The notes below the pieces were generated by a model that searched no databases, was not told the DNA's origin, and was given only the letters and a program-made list of their open reading frames with translations. From DATCLA01 sp036564195 (GTDB taxonomy: Bacteria; Bacillota; UBA4882; UBA8346): a stretch of DNA of 22,342 nt. Of this stretch, positions 6,809 through 14,266 are shown piece after piece. The position numbers and the translations under genes were made by a program. Numbering within the stretch: the stretch's first letter is position 1; each line of letters begins with the position of its first letter. The stretch is from the NCBI GenBank assembly GCA_036564195.1, contig DATCLA010000230.1:1-22342 (forward strand), written 5' to 3'.

Positions 6809-7984
6809 TCACACCACCATGCTGTCTGTATACTTCATTTTTTCCAGGGTATCGATAAACAGCTTGGTATAATGATTGGCAACATAATTCCACCGCAGCG
6901 TTCGACCGAGACTTAGAGTCCGCTTTTCCATTTCTTTTTTCGCTTCGGGATGTTCCAACACATACCGGATCTGTTTTGCCAGTGAGCCTGCATTACGAAA
7001 CTCTGCTAACAGGCCCCGGCCTTCGGAAAGCATTTCTTGGGCATAACTGTATGGGGTGGAGATAATGACCCGGCCGTAACCGACGGCGTAAGCTAAGGTA
7101 CCGCTAACCGCCTGATCCTTTCCGAGGTAAGGCGTCATGTAAATGTCGGATAGCTTTAGGTAGTTGATTATTTCATCCTGGGATAGATATTTGTCAACGA
7201 ATTGCACGTGGTCGGTAATCCCAAAACGGGCTACCATTTCCATCAGCTTCTCCCGGTAGGCTTCGCCGGATTCTCTTTTAACGCAGGGGTGGGTTTGACC
7301 CAGGATGAGGTAGACCACGTCTTTATGGTCTTGAACTACCTCGGCAATGGCTTCGATTCCATATTCCAGCCCTTTCCCGGGACTGAGCAGTCCAAAAGTG
7401 CTGATAACAGTACGACCGGACAGCCCGTGTTTTTCTTTGATTTTATCCCTGGATTCGAGGAGCCGGTAAGGGACACCGTGGTGAATCACTTCGATTTTTG
7501 ACGGATCGATCTGGTAGACGTTCTCCAGGATGGGCTTAGTATTTTTAGCCATAGTAACGACTCTGGCGCTTTTTTGGCCGAGTAAAGTCAAGATTTCTCG
7601 CTGTTTTTCCGACGGGTTAGGCAAGACGGTATGGAGTGTGGTTATCAGCGGTATCTGAAGTCGGTCCACCAAGTCCAGAAGAAATTCACCCGCTTTACCG
7701 CCGAAGATGCCATACTCATGCTCGATTACCAGAAGCTCGATAGGAGAATTATTGACGGCGTCTGCCGTTTTCCGGTAGCTCTCCCGATCGTGCTGTACAA
7801 GCTCCATGATTACCCGATCACTGTATTGGTAATTGTTATCACTAACGGCAATGACCTTCGGCCGGTTGAGCAATCCGACCTTATCCAACTCCCGGACCAG
7901 GTCTTGGGTGAAGGTGGCCAAGCCGCATTCCCGGGGTGGGTATGTGCTTAAAAAAGCAATAATTCGATTCCGGTTAGAAACCAT
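6809..7984 (-). CDS. Glycosyltransferase family 4 (GT-B fold)
   Basis: A retaining glycosyltransferase of about 391 residues that should move a sugar from a nucleotide donor to an acceptor glycan in the cytoplasm. The N-terminal domain opens with IIAFLSTYPPRECGLATFTQ, the glycine loop of GT4 enzymes, and contains LLVIEHEYGIFGG. The C-terminal donor domain starts at VISTFGLLSPGKGLEYGIEA and has the region MTPYLGKDQAVSGTLAYAVG, where the usual EX7E motif is altered. ATG 7984 is preferred over upstream in-frame codons because AAGGAGG lies 11 bases before it and the product then starts at the conserved strand. It is 26 bases downstream of the nucleotidyltransferase, the likely source of its donor, and one base before the six-hairpin gene. 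Confidence 0.87.
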   Translation of the reverse strand: MVSNRNRIIAFLSTYPPRECGLATFTQDLVRELDKVGLLNRPKVIAVSDNNYQYSDRVIMELVQHDRESYRKTADAVNNSPIELLVIEHEYGIFGGKAGEFLLDLVDRLQIPLITTLHTVLPNPSEKQREILTLLGQKSARVVTMAKNTKPILENVYQIDPSKIEVIHHGVPYRLLESRDKIKEKHGLSGRTVISTFGLLSPGKGLEYGIEAIAEVVQDHKDVVYLILGQTHPCVKRESGEAYREKLMEMVARFGITDHVQFVDKYLSQDEIINYLKLSDIYMTPYLGKDQAVSGTLAYAVGYGRVIISTPYSYAQEMLSEGRGLLAEFRNAGSLAKQIRYVLEHPEAKKEMEKRTLSLGRTLRWNYVANHYTKLFIDTLEKMKYTDSMVV

Positions 7985-8010
7985 GATCCAAACAACCTCC
8001 TTACCACTGT

Positions 8011-9054
8011 TTATACTGCAAGCGGATGACTGGAATAAGGACATAAAATCAAGTTGGATGCTTTGCTGTTAGTGTTCACCCGGCAATTGGACATAACTAC
8101 CGCGTTAACCACCGAAGCCCGGCTGCCAACAACTACCCGGTCCCATACTACACTGGCATTGATCGTGGCATCCCGTTCGACGGTGGAATGCTCGCCCACA
8201 ACAGTATGAGGGCCTACCACTGCACCCGGGCCGATTTGGACGTGAGGGCCGATATAGACCGGTCCCAAGATCGTTGCACTGGGATCAATCTTAGCCGTCG
8301 GGCTGATCTTTTGCGGACTGAGGCTAAAGTCATAAGTCCCCAGGGAAATGATACCGTTTAAAATATCCTTCTGGACTTGTAAATACCTTTCCGGGGTCCC
8401 CAGATCCAGCCAATAGGAGCAATGGTCATAAATCGCGAGTTTATAGTTTTTTTGGAGTAGTAGCGGATAGGTCTCCCGTTCGATAGATACGGCCCGGCCG
8501 GCAGGAATTTCGGTTAATAGTTCCGGTTCAAAGACGTAGACCCCGGCGTTAATCAGGTTGGAAGTGCCCTCGTGAGGCTGGGGTTTTTCTTTGAATGCGG
8601 TAATATAGCCCATTTCATCGTGTTCAATCATGCCGTAGGCTGAAGGGTTATCAACCCGGGTAACCGCTATGGTGGCCAGGGCTCCTTTGATCTGATGGGT
8701 GCGGATTAAGTCTGTAATATCGATATCGCTGATGATATCGGCATTGAACACCAGAAAGGTGTCGTCAAAAAAGGTTTCCGCATTTTTGATAGCACCGGCG
8801 GTGCCTAACGGCGTATCTTCGCTTATGTAACTGATTTTAACGCCAAACTGGTGACCGTCTCCAAAATAACTGCGGATTAGGTGCGGTTTGTAACAAGTGC
8901 TTAAAATAATTTCATTGATGCCATGCTTTTTAAGGTTTTCAATATTGTGTTGGAGAAGAGGTTTTCCCATAATCGGCACCATCGGCTTTGGCAAGTTGTC
9001 GGTGATTGGCTTCAAGCGGGTGCCAAACCCGCCAGCTAAAAATAATGCCTTCAT
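8011..9054 (-). CDS. Sugar-1-phosphate nucleotidyltransferase with left-handed beta-helix tail
   Basis: Makes an NDP-sugar from a sugar-1-phosphate and an NTP. The Rossmann-like N-terminal domain has the signature LAGGFGTRLKPITDNLPKPM (residues 6-25), with the conserved Lys in LPKPM, and the metal/nucleotide motif FNADIISD. From about residue 240 hexapeptide repeats (ISPTAKIDPSATILGPVYIG, then PHVQIGPGAVVG) form a left-handed beta-helix, as in GDP-mannose and glucose-1-phosphate pyrophosphorylase relatives. The 347-residue length is normal. The start is clear: AAGGAGG seven bases before ATG. Donor nucleotide and sugar cannot be fixed by eye; with a GH130 enzyme and a phosphomannomutase alongside, GDP-mannose is the favoured guess, glucose the alternative. 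Confidence 0.88.
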   Translation of the reverse strand: MKALFLAGGFGTRLKPITDNLPKPMVPIMGKPLLQHNIENLKKHGINEIILSTCYKPHLIRSYFGDGHQFGVKISYISEDTPLGTAGAIKNAETFFDDTFLVFNADIISDIDITDLIRTHQIKGALATIAVTRVDNPSAYGMIEHDEMGYITAFKEKPQPHEGTSNLINAGVYVFEPELLTEIPAGRAVSIERETYPLLLQKNYKLAIYDHCSYWLDLGTPERYLQVQKDILNGIISLGTYDFSLSPQKISPTAKIDPSATILGPVYIGPHVQIGPGAVVGPHTVVGEHSTVERDATINASVVWDRVVVGSRASVVNAVVMSNCRVNTNSKASNLILCPYSSHPLAV

Positions 9055-9085
9055 GTGTAGACCTCCTTATTATGTATTTCCTTTT

Positions 9086-10084
9086 TCATTCATTTGCTTT
9101 CGGTTCGGGACATCTTTTGATATAGTCCAGTAAATCCTGAAGTTGGGTCGTGGCCATAGCGATGCAGGTATCCGCGGCACCGTAATACATTTTGATTTCA
9201 CCGGTCGTTTCGTCAAGCACCCAACCACAGGGGAATACCACATCATCAACATCACCTTCCCGTTCATAAAACTCATGGGGGCCGAAGATCCACTCGTCGC
9301 TGCGTCGTAAAACTCGAAGTGGATTCTCTGGGTCGAGCAGCGCAAGTCCAAGTCGGTAAATGGCTCCGTTGGCGGTCTGTCGGACACCGTGGTATAAGAT
9401 GAGCCAACCTTCAGGAGTTTCTAACGGAGGCGTGTTCAGTCCCACTTTGTTGGCATCCCACCAACCACCCTGACGGGCACGGATTAAGATCTGATGGTCC
9501 CCCCAATATTTCAGATCAGCGGAGCGGGAGATCCAGATATGGGCTCCCGGTCCATGATAAGCCGGAATTGGCCTATGAATAAGCAGCCATTTCCCATTGA
9601 TTTTCCGGGGAAATAAGGCGGCGTCTTTATCTTCCGGAGGCATGATTGGGCCAAACCGTTCAAAGGTCTCAAAGTCCTGCGTCAAGGCCATTGAGACCAA
9701 TGGACCTCCGGTAGAGAAAGATGTATAGATGACAGCGTATTGGTGAAGTTCTTCGACCCAGGTAATTCTCGGGTCTTCAATGCCCCACTTTTCTTCAGGA
9801 TAATTCTCAACATCAGGTTCCAAGGTGGGCTTTTCATCGATAACCCAATTAGTGATCCCGTCATCACTGATGGCTTTGGTCAGATGGGAGAAGCCCCGGC
9901 GGTCTTCAACCCGTACCAATAATAGAATTTTTCCATTATATCGGGTGGCGGCGGGGTTAAATACTGTGTTGGCGGCATAGGGCCAGTCCTTGGACGAAAG
10001 AATAGGGTTGCCGGGGAAACGTTTAAAAAGCTCCCGGTAAGAATGATGGTCGGCTCCGGCTAATTTTGTCTCAAACTTATTCAT
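9086..10084 (-). CDS. GH130 beta-mannoside phosphorylase-type glycosidase
   Basis: Family GH130 enzymes cleave beta-mannosides with phosphate, releasing alpha-mannose-1-phosphate; a few are hydrolases. The five-bladed propeller motifs are present: NPAATRYNGKILLLVR, WGIEDPRITW with the catalytic Asp at about residue 104, ALFPRKINGKWLLIHRP, DANKVGLNTPPLETPEGWLI and a C-terminal MYYGAADTCIAMA. There is no signal peptide, so the substrate is intracellular. At 332 residues it has normal length for the family. ATG 10084 is preferred over ATG 10114, because the AAAGGAG ribosome binding site lies inside the longer frame. It is the first gene of the operon, behind a 176-base leader with CIRCE and a possible attenuator. 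Whether the substrate has beta-1,2 or beta-1,4 links is not visible. Confidence 0.88.
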   Translation of the reverse strand: MNKFETKLAGADHHSYRELFKRFPGNPILSSKDWPYAANTVFNPAATRYNGKILLLVRVEDRRGFSHLTKAISDDGITNWVIDEKPTLEPDVENYPEEKWGIEDPRITWVEELHQYAVIYTSFSTGGPLVSMALTQDFETFERFGPIMPPEDKDAALFPRKINGKWLLIHRPIPAYHGPGAHIWISRSADLKYWGDHQILIRARQGGWWDANKVGLNTPPLETPEGWLILYHGVRQTANGAIYRLGLALLDPENPLRVLRRSDEWIFGPHEFYEREGDVDDVVFPCGWVLDETTGEIKMYYGAADTCIAMATTQLQDLLDYIKRCPEPKANE

Positions 10085-10130
10085 GATAAACCGTTCACTC
10101 CTTTTATACAGCATTCATGAAAAAGTGATC

Positions 10131-10179
10131 AAAAAAAGCGCTCAAATAACCTTTCCGGAATGGTTGGATTAAATAGCGC
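10131..10179 (-). terminator. Possible attenuator in the leader of the GH130 operon
   Basis: On the minus strand, GCGCT (from 10175-10179) pairs with AGCGC (10138-10142). An inner AACC/GGTT pairing (10148-10151 with 10162-10165) encloses the palindrome TTCCGGAA. A run of seven T follows (A7 at 10131-10137). It lies between the promoter and the first gene, so it would stop transcripts before GH130 unless something prevents it. The stem is interrupted, so this is moderate evidence. Confidence 0.45.
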
Positions 10180-10235
10180 GCCAACAAATGATAATATCAA
10201 TACTAAATTTATTTGAAGGAAGAACAAATACTTTG

Positions 10236-10262
10236 TTAGCGCTCCTTGTTAGTGAGTGCTAA
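10236..10262 (-). promoter_or_regulatory. CIRCE-like operator (HrcA site) at the GH130 operon promoter
   Basis: TTAGCGCTC-N9-GAGTGCTAA matches the 27-base CIRCE consensus TTAGCACTC-N9-GAGTGCTAA at 17 of 18 defined positions with exact spacing. It starts 5 bases after the -10 box of the promoter at 10267-10295 and covers the predicted start site, the usual place for CIRCE. HrcA would repress the operon until heat or protein misfolding titrates the chaperonin. No chaperone gene is near. A LacI-type operator is the alternative. Confidence 0.65.
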
Positions 10263-10266
10263 ATAT

Positions 10267-10295
10267 ATTTTATTAACTCCTTGATTTTATGTCAA
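10267..10295 (-). promoter_or_regulatory. Sigma-A promoter of the GH130 operon
   Basis: On the minus strand, TTGACA (10290-10295), a 17-base spacer and TAAAAT (10267-10272). The predicted start at about 10260 is inside the CIRCE-like site. Confidence 0.8.
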
Positions 10296-10787
10296 TAGTT
10301 TCTTAAAGAATTCATAGTAAACACATCAGGATGCACTTTTTACGTGTACATTAAAAAAACGGATACCATTGCGGTTATTAAAACCATCGGTAAACTATGG
10401 TTGGTTAATTTATTCGTCGTAATTGCACTTTAAGTTAAGAAATCCAAGGAGCTTAATTTTAGCCAATAATTTTGTTTGGCTTTTATTTTTCCACACGCCA
10501 CCGGAATAATACCGAAATCCTCAGTACAAATAAGATTTTCGTTATTGCAGGAATGATTTTGCCAGATGAAAGTAGGAGGAAAGCCCGATTCTTTGGAAAA
10601 CGATGCGAGATCAAGTTGCGGGTCAAAACTTCATGATGCGCTGATATCTATTATATGTTGATCTGTTGTTAGCGGCTCAATGCGGATCAAGCCGAGATAA
10701 CTGATTTAAAACCTGGGATTTTAAGGGGGAACAAGGATACCTTTTATTTCTTTTCGAAAGTGCAATTCAGTTTAAAAATACATAGTG

Positions 10788-10814
10788 TTAGCACTCATAG
10801 ATATTTAGTGCCAA
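10788..10814. promoter_or_regulatory. Second CIRCE-like site
   Basis: TTAGCACTC-N9-TAGTGCCAA has a perfect left arm and 7 of 9 right-arm bases of the CIRCE consensus, at exact spacing (16/18). It is about 550 bases from the first site. I find no clear promoter next to it, so it may be an auxiliary site or chance. Confidence 0.4.
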
Positions 10815-11304
10815 TAAACCGGTTAGAAGAGAATAAATCTGAAACCATTTAATGAGTTAATGAGCAGAAAAGGGATTCAAGTGACGGTTTCGGTCTTTAT
10901 AGTTTGTTAAGTAAGATTTACTGATAGGAACGAAAATTAGTGCTTAAAAAAGAGATACCAAATTATTAAAGGTCTGGGGGATTGCGGTTTTAACGCGACT
11001 CACCCCGAAGGAGAAAGGTATTTTTACTAGGTAACTTATGGATCGGGGATCGAGTGGATTTTAGCACTATTGCTGTTAATAAAGTCTATTTAATACCTTA
11101 AATTGGAAAATAATCAGCTCAAGTGATAAAGTAATCTGAGTTTTGAAATGTTTCAGTAACACTTAATTGATATAGTCAAATTATATAGTATTACTGGATT
11201 TAAATAGAAGCAGAAAGAACAGTTAGGGTAGGCGGAAAGGAGACACTGTATTCCCGGTTTATATAGAAACAAGATTAACTTACAAAATGGTTTTACAATA
11301 TTTC

Positions 11305-11356
11305 AGAGAGTTGCAGGCTTTTAAGATAGCTATTATCGCAAGCGACTCTCTTTTTT
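11305..11356 (+). terminator. Rho-independent terminator inside the xylanase upstream region
   Basis: AGAGAGTTGC (11305-11314) pairs with GCGACTCTCT (11342-11351), 10 bp with one GU pair; TTTTTT follows. No coding gene ends here, so it closes a small RNA or acts as an attenuator about 260 bases before the xylanase. Confidence 0.7.
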
Positions 11357-11402
11357 GGATTAAGATTTCTTCGGAAAAGAGAGTTAAATAAATTTGCCCA
11401 AT

Positions 11403-11455
11403 CAACTTTACATAAAAAATATACAGATAATGAAGAATAGGCTGATGTAAAGTTG
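11403..11455. repeat. Perfect 11-bp inverted repeat with 31-base loop
   Basis: CAACTTTACAT (11403-11413) and ATGTAAAGTTG (11445-11455) are exact inverted copies. No T-run follows. It may be a leader hairpin or two half-sites for a regulator. Confidence 0.6.
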
Positions 11456-11472
11456 CTCACCTCTGGAAAATC

Positions 11473-11543
11473 CCCGGACAGTACGGCTTCAAACTTAGTT
11501 GCTTACTGTTTCTATTGTAAGTTTTCGGTGGTGGTAATCCGGG
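11473..11543 (+). promoter_or_regulatory. Nested-stem leader candidate before the xylanase
   Basis: CCCGGA (11473-11478) pairs with TCCGGG (11538-11543) and encloses AAACTTA (11491-11497) paired with TAAGTTT (11518-11524). Alternatively CTTAC (11502-11506) pairs with GTAAG (11517-11521), which is exclusive with the larger inner stem. Switching stems so close to the gene suggest a cis-regulatory RNA. I do not recognise a known riboswitch class. Confidence 0.4.
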
Positions 11544-11615
11544 CGGGAAAGGAGGGTAGGTAGTCGCTAAATCAATCTGCGAAATAAGTTATTTTGTGTA
11601 TTTAAGGAGGTAAAA

Positions 11616-12983
11616 ATGATGAGATCTTTAAACTCTTTTAAATGTGGTGTAGTCGTTTGTTTACTGGTTACCGTCATTACTGTTTCCCTGTTTTCAATGG
11701 GTAGTGTTAATGCAGGGCTGGCAACCGGCTCCAAGTTTTTAGGCCAAATCATTGCCAGTAGTATCCCGGCAAATTTCGCTACTTACTGGAATCAGGTAAC
11801 ACCGGAAAATTCCACTAAGTGGGGTTCAGTGGAGTCCAGCCGGGACAATATGAATTGGAGTCAGGCTGATATGGCTTATAATTATGCCAAAAGCAACGGT
11901 TTTCCATTTAAATTTCATACTCTGGTGTGGGGAAGTCAGGAACCCGGCTGGATCAGTGGGCTTTCCAATACTGACAAGAAAGCAGAAGTATTAGAGTGGA
12001 TGGATGCTGCCGCCGCTAAATACGGTGATTCTGAATATGTTGATGTTGTAAATGAACCGTTACATGCCAAACCTTCTTATAAGGACGCAATCGGCGGCGA
12101 TGGTTCGACCGGCTGGGATTGGGTGATCTGGTCGTTTGAGGAGGCCCGAAAGCGGTTTAAGGGTAAATTACTGATTAATGAATATGGAATAATTAATGAC
12201 GGTAATGCGGCTAATAATTATATAAGTATTATCAATCTATTAAAGAGCCGGGGATTGGTAGATGGTATCGGCATTCAGTGCCATCAGTTTAATATTGATA
12301 CCTTGAATACCAGTACCATGAAGAGCAATTTAGATAAACTGGCTGCGACCGGTCTGCCGATTTATGTATCGGAACTTGACATTACCGGTGATGATAATAC
12401 TCAGTTAGCTCGCTATAAAGAAAAGTTTCCGATTTTATGGGAACATCCGGCGGTTAAAGGGATTACCTTGTGGGGTTGGATCCAGGGACAGACCTGGAAA
12501 GAAAATACTTATTTAATTACTTCGTCAGGGGCCGAGCGTCCTGCCCTTAAATGGTTAAAGGAGTATTTAGGTGGAACAGCGGCGTCACCGACCCCGAGCC
12601 AACTGTCTTCGCCGTCACCCACCTGGGTACCGTCGCCGTCCCCGACTTCCAGCCAAAGCGGCGGTACCGGTTGTATTGTATCTTACAACATGAATGACTG
12701 GGGTAGTGGCGCCACTGTCAATATTGCAATTAAGAACAATGGGTCGGCTGTGATTAATGGTTGGACACTGGCGTTTAGTTTTCCGGGAAATCAAAAGATT
12801 ACCAACCTGTGGTGCGCTAAATACTCCCAAAGTGGTGCTGCCGTAACTGTTTCCAACGAGAGTTGGAATGGTTCAATTGCACCGGGCGGTACGGTGACTT
12901 TCGGCTTTAATATCAGTTATAGCGGTTCTAATGCCAAACCGTCTGATTTTACTCTTAATGGCCAGCCCTGTCAGGTACAGTGA
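11616..12983 (+). CDS. Secreted GH10 endo-1,4-beta-xylanase with C-terminal CBM2
   Basis: Cleaves the beta-1,4-xylan backbone outside the cell. Residues 1-33 are a Sec signal peptide (positive start, hydrophobic VVVCLLVTVITVSLF, cut likely after SVNA). Residues about 38-318 are the GH10 barrel: TPENSTKWGSVE, HTLVWGSQEPGW, the acid/base Glu147 in DVVNEPLH, the nucleophile Glu253 in YVSELDITG, and ITLWGW. A Pro/Ser/Thr linker (about 321-350) leads to a CBM2 (353-452), with Cys353 and Cys452 placed to form the usual disulfide, binding cellulose or xylan. AAGGAGG lies 5 bases before ATG 11616 and 8 before an in-frame ATG at 11619; the second may be the real start. The gene has its own terminator and a long upstream region, so it is probably monocistronic and regulated. 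Confidence 0.93.
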   Translation: MMRSLNSFKCGVVVCLLVTVITVSLFSMGSVNAGLATGSKFLGQIIASSIPANFATYWNQVTPENSTKWGSVESSRDNMNWSQADMAYNYAKSNGFPFKFHTLVWGSQEPGWISGLSNTDKKAEVLEWMDAAAAKYGDSEYVDVVNEPLHAKPSYKDAIGGDGSTGWDWVIWSFEEARKRFKGKLLINEYGIINDGNAANNYISIINLLKSRGLVDGIGIQCHQFNIDTLNTSTMKSNLDKLAATGLPIYVSELDITGDDNTQLARYKEKFPILWEHPAVKGITLWGWIQGQTWKENTYLITSSGAERPALKWLKEYLGGTAASPTPSQLSSPSPTWVPSPSPTSSQSGGTGCIVSYNMNDWGSGATVNIAIKNNGSAVINGWTLAFSFPGNQKITNLWCAKYSQSGAAVTVSNESWNGSIAPGGTVTFGFNISYSGSNAKPSDFTLNGQPCQVQ

Positions 12984-13042
12984 TAAAAATAAAATTAGGC
13001 CGTATTCAACCAGCTGTAAGTAAACCATAGATCAGGATCTAG

Positions 13043-13072
13043 CTGTCCTTCGGAAGATGAAGGGCAGTTTTT
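13043..13072 (+). terminator. Terminator of the xylanase gene
   Basis: CTGTCCTTC (13043-13051) pairs with GAAGGGCAG (13059-13067), with one GU pair and a 7-base loop, followed by TTTTT. Confidence 0.8.
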
Positions 13073-13604
13073 ATATTCGATGGGGAATTTTGTAAGGAAA
13101 TGCTTCTTTTATTTTAAGTCGCGATGATTAAGGTCATGATAAAGATAAATGCTAAGCGAAGTGAAACGATTTTGTGATTAGCTCGGCAATAAAACGGTGA
13201 TCCTTGGATGGGGCTAATTTTTGCCGTTTCGGCATCTCCTTTTCATTAAACTATGATAAAAAAGTTAATTGTCTTGGTGGTAAAAAGATTTTATAAATTT
13301 AGAGCTAAATGATTGAAAAAAGTAGTTATTTGTTGTAAAGTATTAACAAACAGAGAAATATCCATTTCATCAAAATGCAATATAATTATTCTCCCTTACT
13401 TTCTTTAAAAAAGCACAAAATTTAAATATATAATATATAAACTTTTGCATTAAAAATCTTTGTGCCAACTCTACAACTATAAATGAGGTTACCCGATTAT
13501 AACAGAATTTTCTGATGAATGTATCCTTAATAACTATTGTTGTATATTTTGGCAAGTTAAGGTTTGCGAAAACGCTGAAAATTAAAGTAAGGGAGGTGAA
13601 TCAG
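13073..13604. other. AT-rich gene-free region before the acetyltransferase
   Basis: No gene is supported. At 13151-13234 there are GCTAA/TTAGC (13151-13155 with 13178-13182), CGGCAA/TTGCCG (13184-13189 with 13221-13226) and TGCCG-TTT-CGGCA (13222-13234). The last two share bases and exclude each other, as in an attenuator. The rest, to about 13510, is very AT-rich with a possible promoter at 13269-13297. Confidence 0.4.
13269..13297 (+). promoter_or_regulatory. Possible promoter upstream of the acetyltransferase
   Basis: TTGTCT (13269-13274), a 17-base spacer and TATAAA (13292-13297). It is about 300 bases before the gene in AT-rich DNA where chance matches are common. Confidence 0.3.
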
Positions 13605-14063
13605 ATGCGAATCGTGGCAAAGGGTTTACAGATCCGGCCAATGGCTGAAGAAGATTTTCATGATGTGTTCAGATTGTACCGTCAAGTAGTAAGCAGGAAC
13701 ACCAGTGATAGTGAATTTGATTTTTTCCAGATCTTCAAAAGCTTTTTAGGGAATACGGCACGGGAGGCCTATGTAGCAACGGTTCATCAGCGGGTGATCG
13801 GATTAGTAACTCTATACTACCTGGATGTAATGCGACATTGTGGACAGATTGCCAGCATTCAGGAGTTGGTTGTAACCGAAGAGTTCCAAGGCCGGGGTGT
13901 AGGAGAAGCGCTGCTGGAGTTTGTTAAAGCAAAAGTTAAAGAGAAAAACTGTCGTGGCTTGGAAGTAGCTGCGGATCCTTGGCAAAAAAAAGCTAAAACC
14001 TTTTATGAACAGTGCGGTTGGCACGGAAAAATTTTAAATTTTAATTGCAGCAATCTGATCTAA
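13605..14063 (+). CDS. GNAT-family N-acetyltransferase
   Basis: A 152-residue single-domain acetyltransferase that uses acetyl-CoA; the acceptor is unknown. The fold is readable in order: LQIRPMAEEDFHDVFRLYRQ at the N-terminus, EAYVATVHQRVIGLVTLYYL in the middle strands, then motif A with the pyrophosphate loop (IQELVVTEEFQGRGVGEALL, containing QGRGVG) and the C-terminal AKTFYEQCGW. ATG 13605 is chosen over the longer frame from 13515 because GGGAGGTG lies just before it and the family N-terminus starts here. It is a single gene ended by a strong terminator at 14099-14122. Small-molecule or antibiotic acetylation and ribosomal-protein acetylation are both possible. Confidence 0.85.
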   Translation: MRIVAKGLQIRPMAEEDFHDVFRLYRQVVSRNTSDSEFDFFQIFKSFLGNTAREAYVATVHQRVIGLVTLYYLDVMRHCGQIASIQELVVTEEFQGRGVGEALLEFVKAKVKEKNCRGLEVAADPWQKKAKTFYEQCGWHGKILNFNCSNLI

Positions 14064-14098
14064 AATGGAAACGTGGATACATTTTGGACTTGCTGCAT

Positions 14099-14122
14099 AA
14101 AACCGGCTTAGAGGCCGGTTTT
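14099..14122 (+). terminator. Terminator of the acetyltransferase gene
   Basis: Perfect 9-bp stem AAAACCGGC (14099-14107) with GCCGGTTTT (14114-14122) and loop TTAGAG; the T-run continues to 14123. Confidence 0.85.
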
Positions 14123-14266
14123 TATATTTAAAGCAGTTGAGACCATGACCATAAATGAATACAAAATACATTAGAAATATCGGTTGTGCTTTTTTGGGCG
14201 ATCATTTAAAATTTTATTTTGAGCGTAACTAGAGATAGATTTATCAGTAAATTAGGAGGTTATGGA

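Larger units (their letters stand above)
10296..11603. other. 1.3-kb gene-free region between the GH130 promoter and the xylanase
   Basis: No frame here has a convincing start and ribosome binding site. It is AT-rich with several hairpins: AGCCAA/TTGGCT at 10461-10481, followed by a T-rich stretch; GGGG/CCCC around GCG/CGC at about 10978-11004; and the elements listed separately at 10788, 11305, 11403 and 11473. Half-sites resembling TTAGCACT recur at about 10939 and 11061. GGCGGAAAGGAG at about 11232 and GGCGGGAAAGGAG at about 11543 are near copies. The length and the terminator inside it suggest a separate small transcript or a long regulated xylanase leader. Confidence 0.5.

Noticed and set aside
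7202..7951. Plus-strand frames opposite the GT4 gene
   Set aside because: Shadows of a conserved minus-strand gene without ribosome binding sites.
10236..10262. The promoter palindrome read as a LacI-family operator
   Set aside because: The 9-9-9 spacing and 17/18 fit to CIRCE is better than to a LacI half-site pair, and no LacI gene is in the window; kept as the alternative, not excluded.
10566..10661. A 31-codon open frame (MKVGGKPDSLENDARS...) in the long intergenic region
   Set aside because: No convincing ribosome binding site, no recognisable family and no coupling to other genes.
10975..11030. CACCCCGAAGGAG, recalling part of the glycine riboswitch
   Set aside because: The other conserved blocks and the second aptamer are missing, and no glycine-related gene is adjacent.
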